60,000 bases of DNA from Cryptomeria japonica (GCF_030272615.1 NC_081410.1:116759140-116819139); one strand, 5' to 3'; shown: positions 1 to 11,195, counted from the first letter of the stretch. Notes: a model not told the origin generated them from the letters alone. Numbers and translations are program-made.

Positions 1-898
1 TTTCTTTTGATTTCATCTTTTTTGGTGACATGTCTTTTAGCTTTTCCGGGATGTCTCTGACTAGAGATTCTATCTCTAGGATGTCTTTGACTAGAAAGGC
101 GAGGATGGGGTATCGTCACCTATTTGTATTTGCTGTCTGTGGATTGTCTCTTATTAATGCTATGACTTGTCCAAGGATATGAGGACACTAAGAGTCTAGT
201 GTGAACTGGGGCATTCCTTGTTTGTGATTGTCTTATCTCCATGCAAACAGGTACAATGACTTTCTGGGTCAAACAGATGCCTCGATTGTCATAACCTACT
301 TGTCATAATAAAGCTCAATGATGATAATGCACAAGAAGCTCTTTCACTTTCATATCTTCTATCTTTCATCCCCCTTTCTTGATTGACTTCCACCATCCTT
401 CTCGAGTCCGCGTAGCCTGCTATCACATGACTGAGTACAATGACACACCAAAAATATCTGCATTTCATGTAGTTTGCACCTGCATTACCACACATAAGCA
501 TTTCATACATACATATAGATATCACAAACGCATCACATCCTACACACAACACCTGTTAGCACAATTTACATTTGCATTATCATATTCATCTGCATTTCAT
601 ACATTCACATTTGCATCATGCATACACATATAGAACATAAAAGAACACAAAAATATTGCATTTCATCATGTACATATTTGCATCCATATCATAAGCATCA
701 CATAAAACATACATCACATAGGTCCGCATGCATATAGCTGCCACAAAGATGAATCATCTCATATATATATATATATATATATATAAAGTGTCATAATACA
801 ATGATGTTAAAACAATCATATGGCTACAAAGCACCCGTAGGTGTCTACATCATCATATAAAAATGGTACAATACTGATACATAGGGAGCCCTCTATGG
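1..898. other. E1 internal non-coding stretch with simple repeats
   Basis: No convincing coding frame is present; the short open frames here have no recognisable composition. The first 120 bases hold a short repeat of the type GATGTCT.TGACTAGA. Between about 455 and 720 there is a loose array of CATTTCATACAT and CACATTTGCAT words. A pure TA run lies at about 762-784. Confidence 0.6.
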
Positions 899-2790
899 CT
901 ATGATGAACTCCCTCCCTTGGAGCCGCCTGGCCTCAATGGAATCTGAGCCCCTAAAGGACCTGCCCCAGGATCATCCATCTTTCCCCCTCTATCTGGTGG
1001 TGGTGGAGGACCCATAACCCCACCACTCGATGTCTGTCTCCTCTGGCTCCCTCCCGTATCTGTCACTATACGCGACGGTCTATGGAAGCTCCTCGCCCAT
1101 TGATCTGCTGGCACTGCACCATAATAGAGATCCTGCCAGTAGGCAATCTCTTCCCTTGCCCGCAGGACATAAGCATATCCTGCCCCTGTGTCCTCTGCTG
1201 CCTGTCTCCCGACCCTCAGTGTTATCTCAGCCTCTGTATAACGTTGAATAGCTTGATCTCGCTCCCACTCAGTATCTCTGAGCCTCCTTCTGAGCCTATC
1301 CCTCTCCCTTTCCAACTCCTGGATCTCATCTGCCTGTCCCTGGTAGATCTCCCTCAGCTCTATCAGCTCCCTCTGGCTCTGCCTGTGCCTCCCCCTGTAC
1401 GGGTGCCTGCCCCTGTGCCTGTGCCTGTACCTATACAGGTGCCTGTACTGGTACCTATCCCTGTATCTATCCCTGTCCCTGTCCCTGTACCTATCTGGGA
1501 CCCTGTGCTGCTGGCACCTGTAGCGGTAATCCATCGCGACCCCTCACCACCCGAGCCTGCCTCTCCTCTCCACCCTCCCTCTGTGGTGGAACCCTCCTCT
1601 CCCCAACTGCTCCCCTCCTCCTATGTCGGCCTCTGCCCCCATCATCTCCACCATCATCATCATCCCCACCACCGTCTCCATCTAATGCCTCTCCCAGATC
1701 CGTCAGGCATGGTAATGGATGCTCCGCCCAGTATGTTGTGTACTCGGCATCCATGTCGACATCCTCAATCTCTAGCCACATGTCCCAGGGTAGTGGCATC
1801 ATCTCTACCAGCTGTGTAACTACCTGATCATATGATAGCAGGGGCCCAAACTGTGCCTGATCTCTCACAATCTGTGCATACATGCCTGAGCCTCGTGGCA
1901 TCCTCTGGATCCTGCCAAACTGCCTACCAACCCTGTCTACTAGCTGCCTCTCCAGCACATAGGGCATCCGCCCAATCAGATACTTGCTCCGGAAGGTGTA
2001 GGGAAGCTCAACTGCATCATCCTCCCACTACTCGCATCCCAGGTATGGTCTCCATATGACCATGTCAATATCATCTATCACTCGCTGCCAAAGCTCTAAC
2101 CTGCCAATCCGTGGCTGTGACATGATCATGTCATATAAGTGCACAAAACTGCATCCATGACCCCTGCCTCTGAAGTGTATCGGCCTCGTCACTGGCAGAT
2201 GCTCATAAGCCCACACCTGCAACAATGTCACCCCGCAGCCTAATCCCACTGATCCGTGGTATACAAACTGATGCAGCTCATAGTATAGGTGTGCCAGTAC
2301 ACACGGTCCCTAAGCATATCTGGTGTGCTGTGTCTCCAGTGCTCCTCCCCAACCCACAACCAACCCCCGTGTCGCCCTATCCGGACATAGGAACCCATTG
2401 ATCGCTCCTCCTACCACTGCTGGTAGCGCTAGCCCTGTAGCTGTCATAGTATCCCACGCCACATGTCCAGCCTGCATCTCTAGTCCTGGGTCCTCCTCCC
2501 TATCTCCATCTCAATCGTATGGGATCAGCTCCCCATCGATCGGTATCCACAGGATCCTGTATACATCCTCAAGGGTGACTGTCATCTCACCCATCAGCAA
2601 ATGGAACGTACATGTCTCAGAGTGCCATCTCTCCGCCAGCGCAGTCAACAGTCCCATGTTCGCCCGAAACTCAGGCACATACAACACATCTCAGACCCAC
2701 AGCTTCAATCGCAGCTCGGTCCTCAAATGTCAGCTCAGGTCGCAACCTCTAAGTCGATGGGAATCTCTCTCATGACTCCAGCATAGGCAA
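899..2790 (-). pseudogene. Antisense plant mobile domain (PMD, MAIN-like) gene, broken
   Basis: Reading the minus strand from about 2790 down, one frame gives a recognisable plant mobile domain, the family of Arabidopsis MAIN and MAIL1. Diagnostic pieces are LAERWHSETCTFHLLMGEM and VTLEDVYRILWIPIDGEL near 2520-2640, LLQVWAYEHLPVTRP near 2180-2225, and PYVLERQLVDRVGRQFGRIQ near 1910-1965. In-frame stops interrupt it at about 2511 (TGA), 2310 (TAG) and 2029 (TAG), with further stops above 2690. After the domain come an Asp/Gly-rich stretch, then in another frame an Arg/Tyr-repeat and a coiled-coil-like region ending near 899. PMD proteins act in genome stability and silencing, and PMD domains are known inside some plant retrotransposons. 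The gene lies antisense to E1, between the unseen pol and the 3' LTR. The domain call is firm; the exact ends and any activity are not. Confidence 0.8.
1384..1506. repeat. Six-base tandem repeat inside the PMD pseudogene
   Basis: The plus strand is built from degenerate CCTGTR and CCTATM hexamers. On the minus strand these encode the alternating Arg/Tyr run of the PMD reading frame. This low-complexity array makes long spurious frames on both strands. Confidence 0.8.
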
Positions 2791-2825
2791 ATACTCCCGC
2801 AGTCAAGCAAATCAATCATGTCAGT

Positions 2826-3110
2826 CATAGTGGCATTCCCTGTTTATCACAAAATGCTACTTTTTAACTAAATGCATATGGCCTTCTATCCTAGTGACAC
2901 TCACTGTTCATCACAAAGTGTTGCTTCTATCCTAGTGGTACTCCCTATTCATCACAAAGTATTATGTGTGTGGCACTCCCTGTTCATCATAAAGTGTTGC
3001 TCACATTTGCACTCCCTGTTCATCACAAAGTGCTCCTCATATTTTAGTACTCCCTGTTCATCACAAAGTACTCTATCTTGGTACTCACTATTCATCACAA
3101 AGTGCCTTGA
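2826..3110. repeat. Minisatellite 1 in E1: CTCCCTGTTCATCACAAAGT units
   Basis: About seven imperfect copies of a 30-50 base unit share the core ACTCCCTGTTCATCACAAAGT. Cores lie near 2832, 2890, 2940, 2975, 3008, 3050 and 3085. Spacers vary in length. The array lies upstream (on the minus strand) of the PMD gene and in the 3' untranslated part of E1. Confidence 0.85.
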
Positions 3111-3234
3111 TCTATCCTAGTCTTCCCTAGAGGACCTGCTTGAGTGTATCCTCTCAGCAACTTATCCAATCAACAGCGTATGTTCATCACAGAACTGTCG
3201 ATTTGACCTAGAAGACAAAAATTCACATTTTTAA

Positions 3235-3490
3235 ACACAAACACGCTTACCTGACATAAACGTGCTTAAAGACTACACAGACGCGCCTGGAAAACATAGA
3301 TCCACCTGACCATCACAGATGTGCCTATTCTCTGCATAGACGCGCCTGGGCGACACAGACGTGCCTTCTTGGCACACACGCGCCTGACCATCACAAACGC
3401 AGCCACATTTGGCACAGACGCGGTTTCAAACGCAGACACGCCTCGCGAGCATAGACGTGCCTGGCACCAACGCAGACGCGCTTAAACATT
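3235..3490. repeat. Minisatellite 2 in E1: CpG-rich CACAGACGCGCCTGG units
   Basis: About a dozen degenerate copies of a roughly 20-base unit have the core AGACGCGCCTGG, many with CG changed to TG or CA. The composition is strikingly CpG-rich against an AT-rich background. The unit is unrelated to minisatellite 1. Confidence 0.8.
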
Positions 3491-3995
3491 TTTGACATTT
3501 TTTGGGACCCTATTCTAAGAGCATTTATTGCTCTACCTAGCATGCATTAATGACAAGAAAAAATTCATCAAATTACGAGGAGGTTTCGTGGTACTTACCG
3601 GCTCTCCTGCCTCTGCTGGCCTCTGAAATTGGCAAACGTGGTCGAATATGTGAACAAAAGCCATTGCTGCTGACTGTTGTTGCTCTATTTTCACTCTGCA
3701 CTTTGCTCTCGTGGATGTGTAGATGACAATGAGGATGTATTTTCCCCCGTGGTCTATCTTATAGACTAACCTAGCCCTCGCCCTCGCCTTCCGAGTCAGC
3801 CTTCTTTATCCCGTGACTCTGTCACTTTATCCGGTCAGTCCATTCTAGCCTCTCTTTCTTATCGAGAGATTGTCTGCAATCTTTTCAGACATTTTCATCC
3901 AATCTTTCGAGGGGGCATATCATTCCCATCTTGGGGCAACTCTGTATCAGTTCATCTTATCTTCTTTGAAACAACGCGACAAGTCGCATTGTCTC
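3491..3995. other. E1 non-coding stretch before the PPT
   Basis: No coding frame of note and no clear repeat are seen. The stretch leads into the polypurine tract. Confidence 0.5.
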
Positions 3996-4009
3996 AAAGA
4001 GGGGCAAAA
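3996..4009 (+). promoter_or_regulatory. Polypurine tract of E1
   Basis: The run AAAGAGGGGCAAAA lies directly before the TGTAGACACC start of the LTR. This is where plus-strand DNA synthesis would be primed. It fixes E1 as plus-strand and the following LTR as its 3' LTR. Confidence 0.85.
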
Positions 4010-4790
4010 TGTAGACACCTAAAATTGTCCAGTCTAATTAAATAAATATTTTATTTATTTAGTTATTTTAGCCTAATTCTTCTATTAATTAAATAAATCT
4101 TTATTTATTTAATTAATTCATTTATCCTCTTCTAGCCTTATTTCTCATTTAAATAAATACATTTATTTATTTAAATTACCCTTTTCCTAAATTAAATAAA
4201 TATTTTATTTATTTAATTGATCTCATTTCTTCTATTAATTAAATAAATATTTATTTATTTAATTAATTCATTAACCTTTTCTACTCATGACACATGTCAT
4301 TCATCTCTTAATTCATACACTACCTACCCCTTTCATTATTTTATTATTTCTTTTACCTACCCTCTAATCATAGCCGACCTCCTTTTACACCTCTCAATCT
4401 TATCCCTCCATTTCATATAGTGTCTTCTATATAAGGAGATGCTTCCCTCATTATCAAACCCTAATCATTTTATGCATTCTAATCAATTTATGCAATTGAC
4501 TACACTATGATCCTACTTGCAACCACATTCCGTTCTTTGTTGAGCTCTTGTGCACATAAAATCTGAGAGCAAATATATCAAGCAAGATCAATGGAGATAG
4601 GAAGAATGGAGATCAAAACCCTATTGAGCATGTGATGGTATAATCTTTGTGATTTCGTTTGATTTGCATTGTCTTAGGTAATCTTCATATGTTATGGTGG
4701 ATCTTTGTTGTTGTTAGGCTAGGGTTCTGTGGTTGAATTCATTTAGCCTTTCAATATCGTTATTATTGTTATCCATTTTCACCATATACA
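4010..4790 (+). repeat. 3' LTR of E1
   Basis: The LTR is 781 bases, starts TGTAGACACC and ends ATACA. It carries a palindrome array at about 4029-4267 and a TATA box (TATATAA) at 4428-4434. Its opening bases match those of the solo LTR at 32272, so the two belong to related families. Confidence 0.85.
4029..4267. repeat. Five tandem AT palindromes in the E1 LTR
   Basis: Five hairpin-forming units are spaced about 45-60 bases apart. The last (4234-4267) has perfect 16-base arms, ATTAATTAAATAAATA and its complement, around a two-base loop. Another at about 4147 has 13-base arms starting ATTTAAATAAATA. The unit near 4190 starts AATTAAATAAATA. The outer stem bases differ between units but remain paired. 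Confidence 0.85.
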
Positions 4791-5527
4791 AAGGTTTCTC
4801 TTACAACTCAAAATATTACAATAAAATCTTTACAAATATCTGCAACTTTACATCTAAAATGTTACAGCAGATTCTATGTGCTCAAAATGAGATTACCTTG
4901 CTTATAGCATACCTCGATAACCCATAAAGTAACTCGGGTAACCCTTCTGTTTACTCTGTTCCTTGATTGTTCTCTAAAATCCTTCTCGGTGACCTCTGTG
5001 TCTCTAATAGTCACAATACTCAGTGCTTCCTTATCTATTGCACATGTCTTGCTTCATATATCTCTCTTTTGAGCCTTAATTCATGTTGTATAAATAGATC
5101 TCTTATGTCAGTGATCTGTTCATTACTTCGATCTTACAAATATGATTTATCAAATGAATAACCATACAAAATATTTCATTAGATAGATGACCTCAAGATT
5201 ATACAAAATCTTTAAGTGCAATTTCCAATGTGATAACGGTTCTTTGTTCCTCGATCTTGTAACACGTTTCACATGTGTGTCTAGGTTCAATGAATCTGGT
5301 AACACATTTCACTCGGTGTGTGTTCACTCGGTATATAATTTTTGCTACTCGGTAGACATTGAGTGTTACACGGTAGAGAACTCGGTGTATACTAGGCTCT
5401 GTGACTACTTTCTTCTATAACTGACTGCTCTATACTTACCGACTGAATATTTCGGTAGTAGTAACCAACTAAAGTATATAGAATGACTTTGGATATAAAA
5501 CTAATGGCAACTTAGTAAGTAGTAACA
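4791..5527 (-). repeat. 3' LTR of E2, left part cut off by E1
   Basis: These bases align with 11641-12375 of the E2 5' LTR. The minus-strand start TGTTACTACTTAC lies at 5527. The remaining roughly 430 bases, matching 11210-11640, should lie left of E1 and outside the window. Confidence 0.9.
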
Positions 5528-5904
5528 ATCTCCCCTTTTGACATTAGTTGAGATGTTTGACAAAACTTCTTTCAAAGTCATAACTTAAAAATCTATATAC
5601 TTACAAAATTTGACTAGTCAGACAATATATACATTTGTCAATAAAATAGTATATTCAGATATACTCCCCTTATCAATATACTATACAAAACTCTGATTAT
5701 GCATGCGCTGTGATCAATATTCTGTATTAACTGCTTAGTTGTCACTACTCAGGTCATTGCTCGGTTCACTGCTCAGCTCACTGCTCCCCCTGTCAAAATT
5801 AACTGTGCATTTGGATACTCTATTTTGCTCGGTATACTCCCCCTGTATACTACACTCCCCCTTTGATACTTTGATACTATGCTCACTCCCCCTTTTGACA
5901 AACA
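5528..5904 (-). promoter_or_regulatory. PPT of E2 with extra upstream PPT-like copies
   Basis: On the minus strand the run TGTCAAAAGGGGAGAT (5528-5543) directly precedes the LTR start TGTTACT. More G-rich purine runs of the form AAAGGGGGAGT occur at about 5665, 5785, 5835, 5860 and 5888. Several PPT-like copies before the 3' LTR are typical of Sireviruses. No gene is seen here. Confidence 0.8.
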
Positions 5905-8900
5905 TCAAAACTTAGTTACCATTCGGTGGAGGCAACTGGTCAAAAATGGATTTGTACTTTGTCCTTGCATCGGTAAGAGCGGTAGAGAGGGCATCCTTGA
6001 CACTATCCATGAGTGAATTTGAGCTGTAATGTCAGGTAACAGTGAAATTAGTCCATCTAAGGTGCTTCCCTCTGGTTGAGTGGATAGGGAGGTGGCCTTG
6101 TTGACCTGTTCTTGGACAAAGGACAAGTGTGGAATGAATAAGGTTTGAAGAGTCATAATGTCCATCCTTATTTTGTGCTCTTCATTCCTAAGTTCCAATT
6201 GTTGAGCCATGAGCTTTTGTAACTTTGTATAGAAATGCTGAATAGAATTTGACTCAGTGGTCAACTTATTTGAGAGATCGGTGATCTCTTTCTCAATCAC
6301 TTCTATTTTATTTTTGATATCTTTAATGAATAAAGAGAATGTACAGAGTTTCTGAAATAAATAAAGAATGTGCTTGAGTTGAGGGGACAACTCAGTAATA
6401 AATTTGATAAGTTTTACTTTGCCAATAGCAATGGCTTTCTGTACCTCTTCAATTATTGTTGCAGTAAGCTCTTTGTCCTTTAACTTGCTTAAATATTCAT
6501 ATGCATCTACTCCAGATGTCTCGATCTGATTGAGGAGTTCATCTAGTTGAATATGGATGGCTACATCTTTTGTCACTGTAGCTTTAGGTAGCATATCTGC
6601 TAATAGTGCTTTCACCTTATGAAGTACTTTGTTTTTCTTTTGAATAGCCATTTGTTTTTCCTGTTCTGCTTTGGCTTTGCATAGTTCACCGAATTCAATG
6701 AGTGCTTGCCCTTTTAATTTGGACATATCTACATTTGGCAACACTATTGGTTTTGACAAATCTAATTTAAAACTATACTTTTTCATTTTCTTTTCTTTAG
6801 CTTTCACCGGTTGAACTAATACAATGGCTTGGGAGGCTTGTTGACCCTCGGTAGGTTGCTCGGTAGAGGCAACACTTTTGTCAATTTCTTGAACCTCTGA
6901 TGTAGCCTTCAGTGAATCCTTGCTCGGGTTCTCAGTTGTAACATTTTCAGTGCTAGAAGGAGCTTGAGACATCTGTTCCCCGGTGGCCTGAGAAGTAGCT
7001 TCTCCTTTTGTAGACTTGTGACCCTTTGTTCCTTGTTCAGTATCCCAAGGGGCCTTGGTTGAAATAGGTTGAGTGACTGGAGGATAGGGCTGAACTTGTT
7101 CCAAAGCTGATTCACTGGATACCAGTTTGGCATATGCATTCCCTTCTATCATTTCTTGTTCTTGTGCCTCGGTGTCCATGATATCCTCATCAATTTGTAT
7201 AGTGTCAGCAGGGTCTTGCTCGGTGATATCAGGATCTTGCTCGGTGACATCAACTATTTCAACTTCAACTTGCTCACCATCATTCTTGATTCGAAAGATT
7301 TCCTGCCATTTTTCCTTGGTCTCATTCTCTACATCCAGATAAAGGCCATTCATCAGTTTCAAGGCTCTTTGCTTGACTAGGAAGTTTGTGTGGTAGTTTT
7401 TCAGATGTTCATTGATCTCATCTACCGACATGTCTGGAAAAAGATGTACCAAACTTCTTTCTCTCATCTTCTTTTTCGAGTCCATGGCATATTTCCACCT
7501 GTTATCAATATGCGAATACAATTCTTTTGGAAGAGAAATAGTTACTTCCAATGGGACCAATCAAAATTTTAGAAGAGTGCAGATTACGGCTTCTTCAATT
7601 TGTCTCTTTTCTACATTAGATCTGGAGTCATATTTTACATATCTGAATGCTCCAAATCCACCATATTGCTTCAGATTATCACAAAAGTTATCAACACTAT
7701 GTACTTCTTCCTTTTTACTCTTGAGAATCTGAAATTTACTTTTGTCTTCAGATTCGGTGTCACTAGACTCTTTAGTCAAAATGAGTCTCCGAGTAGATTT
7801 CTTATAAGTTTTTGTTACCTTTGGTGTGGCAACGTTCTTTGGTTTCTTACTCGGTGATGCTGCAGATGATCTTGTGTTTGGGCGCTTTATTGAAGGAGTC
7901 AATGATACCTTTGATGTATCCTATTTCTTGCTTTTCAAAACTTTCCCTTTAGGCAACTCGGTGCTCAATGTAATAGTTGCCTCTTGGGCTTCAGATTCCT
8001 CCTCGGTGATAACTGGAGTGTCCTTGACAGGTGTGGAGGAAAAACCTTCTCCAAATTTCTCCGTTAATTCCTTAATCATTTTTGTTGCTTTCCTTGTAGC
8101 CTTGGCTACTACAATGCTCATATTAACTTTTTCTTTAACTTCTTCATAGGTTCCATACCTGATTTCTATAGCATGTCTTGGAAGTGTAAGAAAAGCATCT
8201 ATCTATTGTTGTGTGATGTCAAAATCAATCTCATAACCTATAGGTGGCAAAGATTGAGTTCTCGGTTCCACAACATTGACATAGCAGTAGTCGGTGTCTG
8301 CTTCAAAGCATATATCATCCTTGTATTTCTCTACTAACTTGGGTGGAATTCTATACCTGTTATGCATCTTTTCTTGAAACTTGCTAAAGTAATCATCCAT
8401 AATATCATTGAAGTTATCACCTAGCCATTTGATGAAGTCATTGATTTGATGGGTGATTGGTCGGTGTAGCTCCCAAACTACATTACCGACTGATGGAAAT
8501 AATTTCTCAAAATAGAAAAACATGCATACCAAAAGTGATCCAAACTTCAGTGTGTTAGCCGAGTTGTTCTTCTTTGGCTTCCTTATGGTGTTTAGATTCT
8601 CAAACAGGTTTTTCAACAATACTTCGCATAGATCAATTTTCATTCCTTTCTTCACAATTTTATATGCTAAATCGACTGCTACATAGGGTACACTGTTTTC
8701 CCTTGCCGATTGAAAGAAACAATAACCTATGACTCTAATTGCAAACTTCAGCTCTACATCTGTGACATTGTTCAATTTCAGTCCTCTGCAATCAGATTCA
8801 ACTCTAGTTAAAGTGATCAATTCTTTTTGTGATATCATTTTCTGAGCTCGGGCATGATCAAAAATAGGGTAACCGGTGATCAAATGAATGATTTCCTTGG

Positions 8901-9309
8901 TGATTTTGAATGTTTGCTCCTCTAACCACATGAAATCATCATGAACTCTTCTCAGAACAAACTTGACCCACTAGGGTTTGAAGACACGGGGATAGGTTAG
9001 GGCTTCAGTCAATCCCTTGATTTTAATGTGTTCATACTTGATATCCAATTTCCCATCGGTACACAATTCATCATATGCGTCCTTGATTTCAAAATGACCT
9101 AGTTCCTCAACACGATACTTAGTGAAGAATCTGACATCCTCAACTAGTAAAACCCTATCTAGAATGAGTGAAAATGCAGTTTTATCATCCGGTTCAGATG
9201 CTACTTTGGGAGTTAGAGAGTATTTCAATGAGGGCTTTTCAATGTTCTCAACAACAACGAGCTTCTTGATCTTAGGTGCCATTTCAAATTTCAAATAATC
9301 ACTTAACAA
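5905..9309 (-). pseudogene. ORF B of E2: unrecognised retroelement protein, four nonsense breaks
   Basis: One minus-strand frame runs from 9309 to 5905, about 1,135 codons, with no frameshift. It is broken by four in-frame stops at 8971 (TAG), 8203 (TAG), 7921 (TAG) and 7561 (TGA). The likely start is the ATG of MAPKIKKLVVVE near 9279. The first 400 residues form a conserved, probably helical domain containing ITKEIIHLITGYP, SVPYVAVDLAYKIVKK, FGSLLVCMFFYF and YKDDICFEADTDYCYV. A Lys/Ser-rich stretch near 7840-7900 (KRPNTRSSAASPSKKPK) looks like a nuclear localisation signal. The last 500 residues are acidic, then coiled-coil. No protease, reverse transcriptase, RNase H or integrase motif is present. 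Homologous frames occur in E5 and E6, so this is a real gene family. I do not recognise a function; a resemblance to plant transposon-associated domains is possible. Confidence 0.75.
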
Positions 9310-9794
9310 AAGATCCTTAGGGTTTGAAAACTTTTAAATGGCAGACGCTTTCCACTTAACAAATGTAAAACATATATTCACAATTGATATGATCAGTAAA
9401 CTAGCTTGACAATGCGTTGTGATTGATGTAAATACCTTGAATTTCGCTTCGGAGGAGGTTTGATCGCCTTTGAATCGCTTTGCTCTGCATTCTTGAAAAC
9501 TTGGTAAGTGTAAAATGACCATGCAAGAGCTTTAAGTACACAATATACCTTATCAAGCTTCGTGCAGTTAGGTCAGAAAATATTAAATTCACTCGGTACC
9601 ACTTCCTTTTTATGCTTTTACCGAGTAGCCAGACTTCCTGTATTTATCGACTAGACAGGCTTCCAAATGACTTGATAAAATTTCAAATTTGTGAATGCAT
9701 CTTAGCTATGTAGATTTTGAATTAAGTACATGATAAAATAGGAATTGTTAAGATTTAACCTTGAGAGAATGTAGTCCCTTCATACCTTTACCGA
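9310..9794. other. E2 spacer between ORF A and ORF B
   Basis: The stretch is AT-rich and I see no supported gene, repeat or regulatory site. It separates the end of ORF A (9795) from the start region of ORF B. In a complete copia element pol would be expected at this position. Confidence 0.6.
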
Positions 9795-11147
9795 TTAATT
9801 TGGAATAGGTGCACCTAACTCAGTAGATAAGGTGCTTTCTTCATTTGACACAATTTCCTTCTTTTTCCAAATCATCTGTAATTTGCCTTTTATTTCCTTA
9901 GTGTCTCCTCTAGGTTGATCTCTGCAATCTCCAGCCAAGTTTCCAACTTTGTGAAAATGAAAACATGCCATACCGGGATTTCTCCATGATCTTCGGTTGT
10001 TCATTCCAAACCTTATAAAGCAGTTGGAACTTATATGTCCTTATCTTCCACAACATTCACACCATATCCTTGTATTGTAATCCCATGGTATTGCAGAATA
10101 CTATCGGTTAGGATCTGTGTGTGTTCGGTAGCCTCTAGTATTTGCTCGGTGTGCAGACCACATATAGTTCTTTTGCTTAAACCAACAATTCTCGGTACTA
10201 TGTCCATATCTATTGCAATTTTTACAAAACCCTTTGAATTTTGCCTTCTGATATTTGCCAGCAGACTTTGTCCTACATTGGTTAGATGTGTGACCATATT
10301 TATTGCAATTGTGACAATAACCATTAAACCTAGTGACATTCAATTGCTTACCTTTTCTGATTTGGCACATGTTGGCAGTATGTCCTTGTTTTCCACAGTA
10401 GTTGCAAATAGGCTTGTTTCCTTTGATGTTATTCTTGTTTCCAACTTGCTTTGATGATTCTCCTCTCTTGGTAGTGTGGATTCCCTTCTCAGTAGAGTCT
10501 TTTCCTTTGTAACCGAGTCCTACAACTTTGTTGGGTCTTTTTGTATTCAGTTGCTCATCCAACATCTTTGATGCTTCATAACTCTTTTTCAGTGTTTCTT
10601 TGGATTTCTTCTCTGTTTCAAGTTCACCGGTCAACTTTGATACTTCAAGTTTCAATGCTTGATTCTCATCATCTTTCAGATTCGCTTCATGATGTGCATA
10701 ACCCAATTGATTTGATAGATTTTGTTGAATCCCAGTCAACCTTGTGATTTCATCATTCTTTTCAGATACTAATGCTTCAAGCTGTTGTTTTTCTCTTTCT
10801 AGATCTCTTACTTTATCCTCAGCTGTCCTCAATGTATCAAGATTTTCAGTCATCTGTGTACTGAAATGTTCATGTCCTCTTTTCATTGCTTTTAGCTGAT
10901 CAGTCAGTGCTTTGTTCTTTTCCTTCAGTTCTCCAATCATCTCTTCAGTCTCTTCAGATATACTGTTCTCAAATGATGTCTCAATTTGTTCCACTAACTC
11001 TTGAGAGTCTTGCAAATCATCAGACAATCTTCTTCTGACTTTCAATGATTTTTGCATTTGTCTTTGCATGTCTGCAATCACTTGATTAGCATGATCCAAC
11101 TCTTCTTGCAGATACACAATTCTCTGAGATTGTTTATAGCCTTCCAT
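9795..11147 (-). pseudogene. ORF A of E2: coiled-coil, zinc-knuckle Gag-like protein
   Basis: I start it at the ATG at 11147 (MEGYKQSQRIV), because the frame further upstream runs through the PBS. Residues 1-250 are a strong coiled coil, rich in Glu, Lys, Leu and Gln heptads. The C-terminal third has CX2CX4HX4C knuckles: CNYCGKQGHTANMC, CHNCNKYGHTSNQC, CKNCNRYGHSTENC, a fourth interrupted by a stop (C.CCGR then GHISSNC) and a degenerate fifth, CFHFHKVGNLAGDC. In-frame stops lie at 10101 (TAG) and near 10037 (TAA). The layout fits a nucleocapsid-type Gag that binds the element RNA. It occupies the gag position right after the PBS, and E6 carries a homologue. Confidence 0.85.
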
Positions 11148-11195
11148 TGATAAGATCTTTTTCTTTAGGCTGTTAATCCCTTTTCCAAGATTGAA

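Larger units (their letters stand above)
1..4790 (+). mobile_element. E1: LTR retrotransposon, 3' part only
   Basis: This is the right-hand part of an LTR retrotransposon whose 5' LTR, PBS and gag-pol lie left of the window. The visible order is a non-coding stretch, an antisense plant-mobile-domain pseudogene, two minisatellites, a polypurine tract and a 3' LTR. The LTR begins TGTAGACACC and ends ATACA at 4790. The next bases, AAGGT, also occur at the matching point of the intact E2 LTR (11641-11645), so E1 is inserted inside the 3' LTR of E2. No reverse transcriptase or integrase is visible, so its superfamily cannot be read. Confidence 0.85.

Noticed and set aside
1082-1819. 245-codon Pro/Leu-rich plus-strand frame
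   Set aside because: It mirrors the minus-strand PMD gene and hexamer repeat; only the minus strand gives a recognisable domain.
2323-2775. 150-codon plus-strand frame
   Set aside because: It is the shadow of the PMD domain, which reads clearly on the minus strand despite stops.
2826-3110. CRISPR-like regular repeats
   Set aside because: Repeats are imperfect, spacers are short and irregular, and the context is a plant retrotransposon.
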